This document shows, one piece after another, positions 15,895 to 25,400 of a DNA stretch of 64,000 bases (the stretch's first letter is position 1; each line of letters opens with the position of its first letter). The notes beneath the pieces are model-generated. The model saw only the letters and a list, made by a program, of their open reading frames with translations, had not been told where the DNA came from and did not search any database. Origin of the DNA: DTPS01 sp049591295. Its GTDB lineage: Bacteria > Acidobacteriota > UBA4820 > DSQY01. The stretch covers positions 14,424 through 78,423 of the forward strand of contig JBAWEQ010000194.1 of the NCBI GenBank assembly GCA_049591295.1. The letters are read 5' to 3'. The translations under genes and the position numbers were made by a program.

Positions 15895-17622
15895 ATGCTG
15901 CAAACCGATAGGCACGACACAAGAGCCATGAAGCCAGTTCCCTTGGCGAACCCGCCGAGGGCAGTGGGCAACCGCGCGCTCCGGTTCCGGTGTGCTGGGC
16001 GGAGGGGCTCCTGGCTCCTCAACGTCCCAGCCCGCCTCCTCGTTCTGGCCGGTTGCGCCGTGTTGCTTTCATTCCGCGCGGGCGCTGGCGTTCCGCCGAG
16101 CGGAACCGGGGCTTCCCCCAAACACCCCTACCTGGAGGCACACGCTCGCCAGGCCGCCCTGAGCACCGCCGACCATTCCAAGTTCGCGGCCCTGAAGGGA
16201 CCCTTCGCCGATGGAGATGGCCCCGCGGTGACCAAGGCTTGCCTCACCTGCCATCCGAAGGCGGGGGATCAGGTCATGGGAACCAAGCACTGGCTCTGGA
16301 GGGTCCCAGAGAAGAAGTACGAGGCCTACGGTAAGGGAGGCTGGCTGATCAACAACTTCTGCATCAGCATCCGGGGGGGCAACTATCCGGCCTGCACCAA
16401 GTGCCACGCGGGTTATGGGTGGAAAGACAGCTCCTTCGATTTCACGAAGACCGAGAACGAGGACTGCCTGGTCTGCCACGACACGACGGGCGACTATATG
16501 AAGGATGCGGCGGGGCTGGCCAACCCCGCGGTGCCGTTGGACGAGGTGGCCCAGCACGTGGGGCGTCCCGGTATAGCCAACTGCGGCGGGTGCCACTTTT
16601 CGGGTGGCGGGGCCGACGCGACCAAACATGGGGACCTCGACGAGAGCCTGCTGGACTGCAAGAAGTCCGAGGACGTGCACATGGCCAAGGGCGGCGCGGG
16701 CATGGACTGCGTGGACTGCCATACCACCGAAGGGCACCACATCGCGGGGCCCGACTACCTGCTTCCCGCCGACATGCAGGAGACCCCCCAGTACCCGGGG
16801 CAGAAGCTGGGGCACATGTCCTGTGCCTCCTGCCACGGTGAGGCGCCGCACTCCTCCTTCGTGCTCAACCGGCATTACCGGAAGGTGGCGTGCCAGACCT
16901 GCCACGTCCCCGCCTTCGCTCGGGGAGGGCTCGCCACGAACGTGTGGTGGGACTGGTCCACGGCAGGCCGGACGAAGGACGGAAGAGCTTATGAGGAGAA
17001 GGACAAGGATGGGAACGTGACCTACGCCACCATCCACGGATCCATGGTCTGGAAAAAGAACGTGCTTCCCACCTACGAGTGGTTCGACGGCCGCATGAGC
17101 TTCATGCTGGCCACCGATAAACTGCCCGCACAGCGCCCCGTCTGGCTGAACAAGCCCCTGGGCTCCTACGACGATCCGAACGCCAAGATCTGGCCCTTCA
17201 AGGTGCACGAGGGCAACCAGCCCTACGATACACAGTTCGACAAGCTGGTCGTCCCGCACCTCTATGGCGACAAGGGCTCGGGCGCGTTCTGGGTGGACCA
17301 CGACTGGGCCACGGCCATCAAGACCGGCATGGAGATCGCCGGTCTGCCCTACAGCGGCCACTACGGATTCGTGCGCACGAACATGATCTGGCCCATCACC
17401 CACATGGTGGCCCCGGCCAAGGATGCCCTGACCTGCGTGGACTGCCACTCCGAGAAGAGCAGGTTGTCGGGCGTGAAGGGGTTCTACCTGCCCGGGCGGG
17501 ACCGCTCACGCGGCATCGACTTCCTGGGCTGGGCGGCCGTCCTCATCTCCTGTGTGGCCGTCGTGGCGCATGGCTCAGGCAGGATCTTCTTCAAGACTAG
17601 GAAAAAGAGGGGTTCGAAATGA
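15895..17622 (+). CDS. Membrane-anchored octahaem cytochrome c, OTR (octahaem tetrathionate reductase) family
   Basis: A 575-residue multihaem protein. An N-terminal signal or anchor lies at about 45-65 (LLVLAGCAVLLSF). Eight CxxCH sites start at Cys116, 167, 191, 230, 272, 310, 333 and 514. A C-terminal helix (about 542-562) followed by KTRKKR would anchor it. CTKCHAGYGWKD and CLVCHDTTGDY match the OTR family, whose Shewanella member reduces tetrathionate, nitrite and hydroxylamine in vitro. GGAG lies 8 bases before this ATG; an upstream TTG and a later ATG (15928) are less likely. The cytochrome b that overlaps its stop would supply electrons from quinol. The natural substrate is unknown, but an S- or N-oxyanion is likely. 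Confidence 0.88.
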   Translation: MLQTDRHDTRAMKPVPLANPPRAVGNRALRFRCAGRRGSWLLNVPARLLVLAGCAVLLSFRAGAGVPPSGTGASPKHPYLEAHARQAALSTADHSKFAALKGPFADGDGPAVTKACLTCHPKAGDQVMGTKHWLWRVPEKKYEAYGKGGWLINNFCISIRGGNYPACTKCHAGYGWKDSSFDFTKTENEDCLVCHDTTGDYMKDAAGLANPAVPLDEVAQHVGRPGIANCGGCHFSGGGADATKHGDLDESLLDCKKSEDVHMAKGGAGMDCVDCHTTEGHHIAGPDYLLPADMQETPQYPGQKLGHMSCASCHGEAPHSSFVLNRHYRKVACQTCHVPAFARGGLATNVWWDWSTAGRTKDGRAYEEKDKDGNVTYATIHGSMVWKKNVLPTYEWFDGRMSFMLATDKLPAQRPVWLNKPLGSYDDPNAKIWPFKVHEGNQPYDTQFDKLVVPHLYGDKGSGAFWVDHDWATAIKTGMEIAGLPYSGHYGFVRTNMIWPITHMVAPAKDALTCVDCHSEKSRLSGVKGFYLPGRDRSRGIDFLGWAAVLISCVAVVAHGSGRIFFKTRKKRGSK

Positions 17623-18218
17623 CCCGCGTACTCCTGTACCAACGGTTCGAAAGGTTCTGGCACTGGGCCCAGATGCTGCTCATCCTGGGGCTCCTGTTCA
17701 CGGGGTTCGACGTGCACGGGAGCTACCACCTCCTCGGCTACGCCCGCGCGGTGGACTTTCACAACGCTTTCGCGCTCGCTCTGATCGTGCTCATCGTTTT
17801 CGCGGTCTTCTGGCACTTCACAACCGGTGAGTGGAAGCAGTACATTCCCACCCGGAAGTTCCTCAAGGAGATGGCTGGTTTCTACCTGACCGGGATCTTC
17901 AAGGGAGCCCCGCACCCGGTCAAGAAAAGCCGGACGGCCAAGCTCAATCCCCTCCAGCGGCTGGCTTACTTGGGGTTCAAGCTGCTCATCATCCCCGTCC
18001 AGGTGACCAGCGGTTTGGTCTACTTCTTCTACCCGAACCTCAATGCCCACGGCTGGCCTCCATGGACTTTGCGGGCCGCGGCCGACGTGCACGTCCTGGG
18101 TGGGTTCTTTCTTCTGGCCTTCCTCATCGGCCACGTCTATCTCACCACGACGGGATTCACCCCGCTGACGAACCTGAAGGCCATGGTCTTCGGGTGGGAG
18201 CTCATGGAAGAGGAATAG
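17619..18218 (+). CDS. Cytochrome b561-type membrane subunit
   Basis: A 199-residue dihaem cytochrome b with four helices. Histidines lie in RFWHWAQ, DFHNAF, DVHVLGGF and LIGHVYL, the usual pattern of the thiosulfate reductase/formate dehydrogenase gamma-type b561 family. Its ATG overlaps the stop of the octahaem cytochrome (ATGA). Together they would form a two-gene quinol:periplasmic acceptor oxidoreductase. Confidence 0.88.
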   Translation: MTRVLLYQRFERFWHWAQMLLILGLLFTGFDVHGSYHLLGYARAVDFHNAFALALIVLIVFAVFWHFTTGEWKQYIPTRKFLKEMAGFYLTGIFKGAPHPVKKSRTAKLNPLQRLAYLGFKLLIIPVQVTSGLVYFFYPNLNAHGWPPWTLRAAADVHVLGGFFLLAFLIGHVYLTTTGFTPLTNLKAMVFGWELMEEE

Positions 18219-18233
18219 CGGTCCCGGGATGTT

Positions 18234-18270
18234 GGCCGGGCGTGGGGGCGGAAATGCCCCGCACCCGGCC
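18234..18270 (+). terminator. GC-rich hairpin after the octahaem-cytochrome b genes
   Basis: GGCCGGG (18234-18240) pairs with CCCGGCC (18264-18270), with an inner GGGGC/GCCCC stem. It starts 16 bases after the cytochrome b stop. There is no U-tract, so it may instead be a 3' stability structure. Confidence 0.4.
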
Positions 18271-18299
18271 GACGCCGGCCCGCACCACAAGGGGCGGCC

Positions 18300-18890
18300 A
18301 TGGAGCGAAGCGATAGCGAAAGAAGGGGGAACACGGTCGGGGCCGGGCGGCGGGAGGAACACGGGAGTGCGGCAAGCGTTCCAGCGACGGCCCCCGGGCC
18401 GGTCCTCTCCTGGCGCCTAGTGCCCGTAGGTGTGGTCCGGACGCCCTTTTCGGCCCCGCTCACGACCCTCAAGCACTTCGAGCGCGTCGGACGGGCCACC
18501 CTGGAGGTCTTCCCGGAATTCGAGGCGGCGCTGAAGGACATCGATGGATTTAGCCACCTTTGGCTCCTGACGCTGCACGCCGAGTCAGGGGACTACCAGC
18601 CCGATCTCCTCCCGAGGGAGGGGCGCTCCATCCATGGCCTCTTCGCCACCCGGTCTCCCAGAAGGCCGAATCCAATTGGCCTGTTCTTGGTGGAACTCGT
18701 GGGCAGAGAGGGCAGATTCCTCAGGGTTCACGGAGCCCACGTCCGAGACGGGACACCGCTGTTGGACATCCGCCCCTATCTGCCGGGCGAGGACTGGGTT
18801 CGGAATGCACGCTGCGGTTGGATGGCCCAGGGAGAAGCATCAGAAGCTGGGGAGCTATCCACGAGCAAAGAAACACCCCCGCGCAAATGA
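18300..18890 (+). CDS. trmO: TrmO (TsaA/YaeB) tRNA N6-methyltransferase family
   Basis: A protein of up to 196 residues with the TrmO beta-barrel pattern: PVGVVRTPF, LKDIDGFSHLWLL, FATRSPRRPNPIGLFLVELVGREG and DGTPLLDIRPYLP. TrmO uses S-adenosylmethionine to methylate t6A37 of tRNA-Thr. The first 38 residues are not part of the domain. The ATG at 18300 has no clear ribosome-binding site, and a GTG at 18420 would start directly at the domain, so the start is uncertain. It stands alone between a respiratory module and a convergent receiver gene. Confidence 0.85.
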   Translation: MERSDSERRGNTVGAGRREEHGSAASVPATAPGPVLSWRLVPVGVVRTPFSAPLTTLKHFERVGRATLEVFPEFEAALKDIDGFSHLWLLTLHAESGDYQPDLLPREGRSIHGLFATRSPRRPNPIGLFLVELVGREGRFLRVHGAHVRDGTPLLDIRPYLPGEDWVRNARCGWMAQGEASEAGELSTSKETPPRK

Positions 18891-19049
18891 GTGGGGGCCC
18901 GCAACCCGCCCCATGCCCCCGCGAATGCAGCGGCGCTAACGCATTACCGGCGTCCCTTCGATGCCGTCGCCTGCCGCTCTTCCCGATCGTCTCCTGGCAG
19001 AGACGGTCTCCAGGCCGGCGACCGTGGATTCACCGCGGTCTGGGGCGGT

Positions 19050-19424
19050 TTAGCCCAAGAGGCGCCGCACTTCGGCGAGCAGGTCTTCCGGCTTCACCGG
19101 TTTCTCGAGGTACCCTTCTGGAGCGGGCACCTGCGAGCGGGTGGAGATGAACTGCTTGAATTCGTGGGAGACCCCGGTCACGATCACCACCGGGATCTTG
19201 GAGAGGGCCGGGTCCTCTTTCATTTTTCGATAGGCCTTGACCCCCGTCATTTCTGGCATGGTGATGTCCAGCGTGACTAGGTCGGGGTGGTCCTTCAGCA
19301 CCTTCTCCATGGCCTCTTCGCCGTTGAAGGCTTCGAGCGCCTCATAGCCGTTGTCCCTCAGCACCGACGCCAGGTAGGTGACCACGTCCGGCTCGTCATC
19401 CACCACCAGGATTTTCTTTCCCAT
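19050..19424 (-). CDS. Single-domain response regulator
   Basis: A 124-residue receiver: acidic VVDDEPD, phosphoacceptor Asp53 (VTLDITMP), conserved lysine in GYLEKPVK after an insertion containing VPAPEG. The ATG is preceded by AAGGGGG; an upstream TTG would add five residues. It lies downstream of the DsrM/DsrK-like pair on the same strand, 172 bases away across a degenerate repeat. Its kinase is not evident. Confidence 0.9.
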   Translation of the reverse strand: MGKKILVVDDEPDVVTYLASVLRDNGYEALEAFNGEEAMEKVLKDHPDLVTLDITMPEMTGVKAYRKMKEDPALSKIPVVIVTGVSHEFKQFISTRSQVPAPEGYLEKPVKPEDLLAEVRRLLG

Positions 19425-19439
19425 GGGAACCCCCTTCAA

Positions 19440-19596
19440 AGACCAGTGAGGAGTGGGAGGCCAGGAGTGAGGAGCCGGAGAGGATTCGATGAGCCATGCT
19501 GGCGCAGGGATTTCACCCTCTTGCCCCCGCTCCGGGCCTCACTCGGTATTCCACGCCTCTACCCCTTCGCTCCTCATCCCTAACTCCTCACCATCC
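19440..19596. repeat. Degenerate short tandem repeat, intergenic
   Basis: Purine-rich 7-9-base units such as GAGTGAGGAG and GGAGTGGGAG at the left, with the complementary style (CTCCTCATCCCTAACTCC) at the right. Similar tracts occur in at least six other places in the window. No gene is seen. Confidence 0.5.
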
Positions 19597-21204
19597 CTAG
19601 TGCCACTCCCATTCGATGAAGCCCGGTTTCACGTCCACCATGGCGTTGACGATGAGCTCCACGAGGCCCCCGTAGAGGATCTTGTTCTTCTCCCACAGGT
19701 CATAGTAGGCAAGCATGTCGCGGAACTGGCCTTTGCAGTTGCTGCACGGGGCGCAGAGGTACTTGGGGATGGAGGGGTCCAGGCAATCGGAGAAGGCATT
19801 CAGGACCTGCTGCAACTTCTTCCGGCCGGCCACCTGGAACCGCCAGTCCTGGAAGTTGTTTCCGCTCATGATGGCAAACCCGGAGCCTCCGCCACAGCAG
19901 TAATTGTCCACCCCGTGCGGCCACATCTCGCGGAACTGGGGGCAGATCTTGCGGATGACCTCCCGCTGGGGCTCCACGACTCCCATGAGCCTCACCAGAT
20001 TGCACGGGTCGTGCAGGGTCACCGGGAAATCGTTGCGGCTGGGATCGAGCTTGATGCGGTCGTTCATCACGATGTCGCGCAGGAGGGTCATGGAGGACTC
20101 GCGGGGGATGTTCAGTTCGCCGGTCAGGACGCGGTCCGCGATGACGGAGAGCGCCTTGTGCGCGTGGCCGCACTCGCCCAGGACGATCTTCTTGACGCCC
20201 AGCTTCTTGGCGGCCTCGGCGTGCTTGATGGCCACCCGGGCGAACTGGGCGTCGTCGTACCAGAGGCCGTAGTTGATGGAATCGTACCCCGCCAGCTCGG
20301 AGGAGAGGGTCCAGGTGATGCCGGCGGCGTTCAGGATGACCGCGAAGGCCCCCGGGTTCTCGGGCCAGGCCATGATCTCGCCAGCATTGTGGATCAGCAG
20401 GACCTCGGCGCCCTCAACGTCCCACGGCGTTTCCACCTTGACGCCCGTCTTCTCCGTCATGTCCTCGTCGATGAATTCGATATTATCCTTGACCACCAGC
20501 GAGCTCATGCCCGTGGAGGAGCCCACCTTGAGCTGGAGCACCGAACCGTTGTCGTGGCACTCCTTGGCGCTGATCCCCATCTCCATGCTGAAGAGCTTGC
20601 GCAACTCGTGCCCCACGAGCCCGTTGTCCGCCCCGATGGGGCAGGTCTGCGCGCAGCGCCTGCAGAGGTTGCAGCGATAGGAGAGCTCCGCCAGACGCGC
20701 CACTAGCGGCCAGTTGACGGTGACGTCCCCGTGCTGCCAGGCGGAGAGCAGCCCGCCGTGCTTGACGTGCTTGAAATAGAGCCGGCGGAGGATCTCCGAG
20801 CGGTAGGTGGGGCGGTAGACCTCGTTCTGTCCGCTCGCTTCGTAGATGTGGCACGCGGCGGAGCAGGTCTGGCACTTGGCGCAGTGCTCCATGGTGAGGA
20901 CCAGGGGCTGGAGGAAGGTCCAGTTGTTCTCGCGGGTGAAGAGCTTGTCGAGGCCGGAGAGGAACTTCTTGACCAGCTCGTCCTCTTCCTCCTTCGTTTT
21001 CGGCTGCGGGATGTTGAGGGCGCAGGTGTCATCCAGGCCGCACTCCACGGCGCCCTTGGTTTTATCGGTGAGAGGCTTCCAGTCCGGGGTGCTGGCCGGG
21101 TCCTGAAGGGGGGCCGGCAGGGCCATCAGCTCCTCTTTCTCGACGTGGGTCAGGGGAACCCTGTCCCGCCGGGACATCTCCGATAGCCTGATCTTCGCCT
21201 TCAT
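19597..21204 (-). CDS. DsrK/HdrD-like Fe-S protein
   Basis: A 535-residue protein: two 4Fe-4S segments from Cys108 (CAKCQTCSAAC) and Cys178 (CNLCRRCAQTCP), then the two CCG segments of HdrD/DsrK (GECGHAH, HDPCNLV, NYCCGGGSG, APCSNCKG) that bind the noncubane cluster acting on disulfides or trisulfides. It shares the layout of the 5105-6565 protein but has a different, longer N-terminus (about 100 residues, Asp/Glu/Lys-rich). The ATG overlaps the stop of the cytochrome b gene (ATGA). The pair resembles the two-gene DsrMK/TmcBC type. Which cytoplasmic thiol partner it uses is unknown. Confidence 0.88.
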   Translation of the reverse strand: MKAKIRLSEMSRRDRVPLTHVEKEELMALPAPLQDPASTPDWKPLTDKTKGAVECGLDDTCALNIPQPKTKEEEDELVKKFLSGLDKLFTRENNWTFLQPLVLTMEHCAKCQTCSAACHIYEASGQNEVYRPTYRSEILRRLYFKHVKHGGLLSAWQHGDVTVNWPLVARLAELSYRCNLCRRCAQTCPIGADNGLVGHELRKLFSMEMGISAKECHDNGSVLQLKVGSSTGMSSLVVKDNIEFIDEDMTEKTGVKVETPWDVEGAEVLLIHNAGEIMAWPENPGAFAVILNAAGITWTLSSELAGYDSINYGLWYDDAQFARVAIKHAEAAKKLGVKKIVLGECGHAHKALSVIADRVLTGELNIPRESSMTLLRDIVMNDRIKLDPSRNDFPVTLHDPCNLVRLMGVVEPQREVIRKICPQFREMWPHGVDNYCCGGGSGFAIMSGNNFQDWRFQVAGRKKLQQVLNAFSDCLDPSIPKYLCAPCSNCKGQFRDMLAYYDLWEKNKILYGGLVELIVNAMVDVKPGFIEWEWH

Positions 21205-22136
21205 TTCTTCCCCCCTTCCCACGGATTGGTAGTGACGACGTCGGCCCAGCTCCGCTTGCCGTCGGCCGTCACGTGAGGGGCCGACCAGGTCGGCCGGTAG
21301 GTCAAGTACTCCGCGAGCTTGGCCGCGATCTTGGGGTGGTTGGCCGTGGCGGCATCGTCCCATCGGACGGAGTGGTAGGTGAAGTACTTGGCGATGAAGT
21401 GCGACATGTGCGTGAGCGGGATGTAGGCGGCGAGCAGGGCGCAGAGGATGATGCCGGCGGACCACAGGCCCGGAAGCGCCGCGCTGGTGTCGAAGGTCAG
21501 CCAGGCGGCGGTGAGGTGGACCACCCCGGGGGCGTCGGGGCCGCGCAGCAGATAGCCGGCAGCCATGAAGGCGAAGGCCACCAGGAAGAAGCAGAGGTTG
21601 AAAAGATCGCCCGGCGTCGTGAAGTTCACGAGATCGGGATCGGTGAGCCGGCGTACGAGAAGGGCCACCGCGCCGACGACCGCCAGGACTCCGCCCACCA
21701 CTCCGGCGATCATGTACATCCAGTGCAGGGCCAGCCCCAGGCCGCCAGCCATGGCGGCCGGTGCGGCCAGCGTCAGCACGGCCGCGAGTACCACCAGCCC
21801 CACGGTCCCGATGAGCAGGTAGAGGCCGAAGTGAAAGAGGAAGGAGCGGTACCACAGCTTCCGGTTGAACTCGTGGAGCGCCTTCAGGAAGAGCATCTCG
21901 GGTACCATGAAGGAGAGTTCCCCGGCCAGGTTGAAGCTGGAGGAGTGCTTCCACCAGTCCAGCTGTTCGAAGTAGGAGCCACCGTGCTGGACACGCGCGG
22001 CCTCTTCGTGGGGCACCGGGTAGAGTTCCCAGCGCAAATGGATGGGGGCCTTGGCGTACATCACGGCCCGGGCTATGCAGGCTATCGCAAAGACAGCCGC
22101 ACACAGGTAGAGAACTCCGTAGACTGCCGCCGTCAT
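21201..22136 (-). CDS. Membrane cytochrome b (DsrM/TmcC-like)
   Basis: A 311-residue NarI-like protein with six or seven helices. After the first helix a conserved hydrophilic stretch (HLRWELYPVPHEEAARVQHGG) faces the cytoplasm. Histidines in FHFGLYLL, LHWMYM and LTHMSHF are candidate haem ligands. GGGGGAG lies 8-9 bases before the ATG. It is translationally coupled to the DsrK-like protein and would connect menaquinone to its Fe-S clusters. A candidate activator-dependent promoter lies about 120 bases upstream. Confidence 0.85.
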   Translation of the reverse strand: MTAAVYGVLYLCAAVFAIACIARAVMYAKAPIHLRWELYPVPHEEAARVQHGGSYFEQLDWWKHSSSFNLAGELSFMVPEMLFLKALHEFNRKLWYRSFLFHFGLYLLIGTVGLVVLAAVLTLAAPAAMAGGLGLALHWMYMIAGVVGGVLAVVGAVALLVRRLTDPDLVNFTTPGDLFNLCFFLVAFAFMAAGYLLRGPDAPGVVHLTAAWLTFDTSAALPGLWSAGIILCALLAAYIPLTHMSHFIAKYFTYHSVRWDDAATANHPKIAAKLAEYLTYRPTWSAPHVTADGKRSWADVVTTNPWEGGKK

Positions 22137-22463
22137 GACTGCTCTCCCCCCGTCAGAAAGCGGCCGCTGGTTCCGCCGTGAGGCCGGGCCAGGGCCGCCG
22201 TGTCCAGTAAGGCTGCACCGCGCATCTCGGTGGGGCCGCTCGTCTCCACGACCTCTAATATAGGGCTCCGCACCCAGCGCGCGGAACGGATTCTGGGAAA
22301 TTTGGGAGTTTTGGGGTATTTGCCACAAGCAGAGGATGTCGCTCGCCCCAGGCTTACCGGCCAGCGGGCGCGGCCGCCGGTGTTACGAATTGGTTCATGG
22401 CGTGGCGACGCGATTTCCGTTCGGGCCCGGGTATGGCCGCGAGGCGGCGCCCTGGATGCTCAA
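22137..22463. promoter_or_regulatory. 327-base regulatory region upstream of the DsrM/DsrK-like pair
   Basis: No gene seen. It holds the promoter and 9-base repeats described at 22257-22324. The part from 22330 to 22463 has no feature I can support. Confidence 0.5.
22257..22324 (-). promoter_or_regulatory. Candidate promoter with four 9-base direct repeats
   Basis: On the minus strand a TATATT -10 hexamer (22257-22262) has no good -35. Starting 27 bases upstream are four direct repeats of 9 bases (plus strand GATTCTGGG, AAATTTGGG, AGTTTTGGG, GTATTTGCC; 22289-22324). Phased direct repeats in this position are typical binding sites of an activator such as an OmpR-type regulator. They stand out as AT-rich in a GC-rich background. 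Confidence 0.45.
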
Positions 22464-25400
22464 TCAGGGAAGAAACGCGGGAGGGGAGGGAAAGGGCAGG
22501 GGTTGGTGTCCACCCAGGATGCCCAAGAGCGCGTCGGTGGGTTGCGGGCGGCTGAATAGGAACCCCTGCAGGGAGTCGCAGCCGAAGGATTGCAGCAGGA
22601 AGAGCTGCTCCGGCGTCTCTACTCCCTCAGCTATCACCTGCATACCCAGACCGTGGGCCATGGTGATGATGGCCTGGACCAAGGCGGCATCGTCCTGGCT
22701 CCCCACCAGGTCCTGGATGAAGGGCTGGGCGATTTTGAGGAAGTGGACGGGAAAGCGCTTCAGGTACAGCAGGGACGAATACCCCATCCCGAAATCATCG
22801 ATGGCGATGCGGATTCCCAGGTCCGAGAGGCGGCGCAGGACGGGGACGCTGCTCTCCACGTCGCCCATGGCGGTGGTCTCGGTGATTTCGAGAATGAGGC
22901 GGGAAGCGGGAAGCCCGGTATCTCGGAGGACCCGCTGGACCGCCGCCACTAAGTCCCTCTGATGGAAGAGCCTGGCGGAGATGTTCACAGAAGTGGGCAG
23001 GGCCGGCAGACCCTGGCGCTCCCAGGCGACGTTCTGGAAGCAGGCCTGCTCCAGGGCCCACTCGTTGATGGGCACGATGAGCCCCGTCTCCTCGGCCACC
23101 CCGATGAAACGGCCCGGACCGATGAGACCCTCCCCGGGGCTTTTCCAGCGGAGGAGGGCCTCCGTGGCCAGGACGCGCCCGCCGCGGCCCTCCACGATGG
23201 GCTGGTAGTAGAGCGTGAATTCCTGCCGTTCGAGGGCCTTGCGGAGGCGGCCCTTCATCAGGAACCGCTCGCTCGCCAAGGTGCTCATCTCCGCGGTGAA
23301 GAACTGGAATCCGTCGCCGCCCTCCGCCTTGGCCCGCTCCAGGGCGATGTCCGCGTTCTTGAGCAGCGTGTCCAAATCGTCACCGTCTTCAGGGAAAAGC
23401 GCGGCTCCCGCGCTCAGCGCCAGGTGAAACTCCTGGGAACCCACGTGGATGGGGCGCGAAAAGGCCCTCCGGATCTGGAGAAGCGTCTCCTCGACCTCTC
23501 TGGCGTCCCGCAGTTCGGGCAGCATGATGAGGAACTCGTCGCTTCCCATTCGAGCGACGGTGTCCTTGTGGCGCACGCGGGACCGCAGCCGGTGCGCCGC
23601 GGACTGGAGAACTTGATCGGCCACGTCGTGCCCCACGGTGTCGTTGATCTCCTTGAACCGATCCAGGTCCAGGAAGAGAACGGCCAACCTCTGCCCGGCT
23701 TTCTTGCCGGAGGCGAGGGCCTCCCTCAGGATTTCGCGCATCCGGTAGCGGTTGGGAAGGTCGGTCAGGGGATCGAAATGGGCCAGCTTGTCCAGCCTCT
23801 CGTCGGATTCCCTCCGGGCGGTGATGTCCTGATAAATGCCGTATACGCCGATCTGATCTCCTTGAAGGAGGATGGGGAACCCCAAGATCGAGACCGGGAC
23901 GAGCCGTCCGTCCTTCCTCCGCCGTATCGCTTCGGTGCGGACCACCTCTCCCCCGAGAACCGTCTGCGAGATGAGAGTGGCCTTCTCGCGGTCCTCCTCA
24001 GGCACGATGTGATCGTTCAGGCGTGACCCCGCCAGCTCCACCTTCCCGAACTGAAAAATCTGCTCGAAGCCCCGGTTGACGGCCAAGACGCGGTCTTCGT
24101 TGTCGAGCATCACGATGCCTTCCGGGGAGTTTTCGAAGAGCTGGCGGAAGTAGGTTTGCTGGAGGAGAAAGGCCTCCTCCGCCTCCTTCCGGTCCGTCAC
24201 GTCGAAGGCCATGATCACGCCGGCCGGCTTGCCTTGGTAGACGATCATTCCGCCGGTGAAATCGACCCAGCGCGATTGCCCGCCCTTCGTTACGATCTTG
24301 AATTCATAGTGTGAAGGGACCTTTTCGCCCCGCTGTCGCGCCAATCCCCTGGATTTCACCAACTCGCGGAAATCGGGGTGAACCACGTCCCAGAACCTGA
24401 GCCTCAGCAATTCCTCGTGGGTGTAGCCCGTGATGGTCAGGGCGGCGGGGTTGGCGTAGCGCCAGCGTTCACCCTGGTAGATGAGAATCCCTGCCGCGGC
24501 ATTCTCCGCGAGCGTCCGGAAGCGCTCCTCGCTCTCCCGCAGCGCCTCCTCGGCTCGTTTGCGCTCCACGACCATCGCCACCTGCCCCGAAAGGAAGACG
24601 AGGGCATCCTTCTCGCGCTCACCGAAACGGACGCCCTCCTTGTAGGATTGGAGCTCCAGCAGGCCGATGGTCCTGTTTTCGATCCTGAGAGGAACGCCTA
24701 TCCAGGAGCTCACGGGGAAACGCGGTGGCTCTACCTCGTCCCGCTCGGCCAGCTCCTCGATCTGCCGCGCACCGAGCAGGAGGGGTTCGCCGCGCCGCAA
24801 GGCGTGATCGGTCAGCGTGCGGCAGAGGGCGTGGGGTTCGGGCCGGCTCTCCTGTTGATCCGCGAAGTAGGGAAAGGACACCTGAGCCGTGGAGTCCTCG
24901 AAGAGGGCCACGTGAAAGTTGTCGGCCGGCATGAGGCGCTCCACCGCGGCGTGGAAGGTGCGGAAGAACTCCTCCAGGCCCTGCGTCCCGCTGGCGGCCA
25001 GCGCGATCCGGCGGACGGCCCCCCGCAGCCTCTCCGAGCGCTTTCTCTCGGTGATGTCGAGGATGGTGACGACGCCCGCCGGCCTGCCGCCGAGCAGGGT
25101 GCGTCCGAGCGTGCAGTCCACCCAGCGGGTCTCCCCCTCGCGGGTCAGGATCTGCATCTCAAATTGGGCGGGTGCGGCGTTGCTCTTCAGGCAGGCGATG
25201 CCCAAGTCATGGACCATCTGGCGGTGATCGGGATGGATGCTGTCCCAGAAGGGCCGCTGAGAGAGCTCTTCCAGGGTGTACCCGCCGATGGCCTCGGCGG
25301 CTGGATTGGCGTAAACGAACCCCTGCTCTTGGAAGATGAGAATGCCCATGCGGGTGGATTGGGCCAAGGCCCGAAATCGCTGCTCGGTTTCGCGAAGGCC

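Noticed and set aside
18420..18890. GTG 18420 as the certain trmO start
   Set aside because: It fits the domain edge but has no ribosome-binding site; neither start is convincing, so the longer frame is given with a warning.
22289..22324. 9-base repeats as a CRISPR array
   Set aside because: Units are too short and without spacers; no cas genes in the window.
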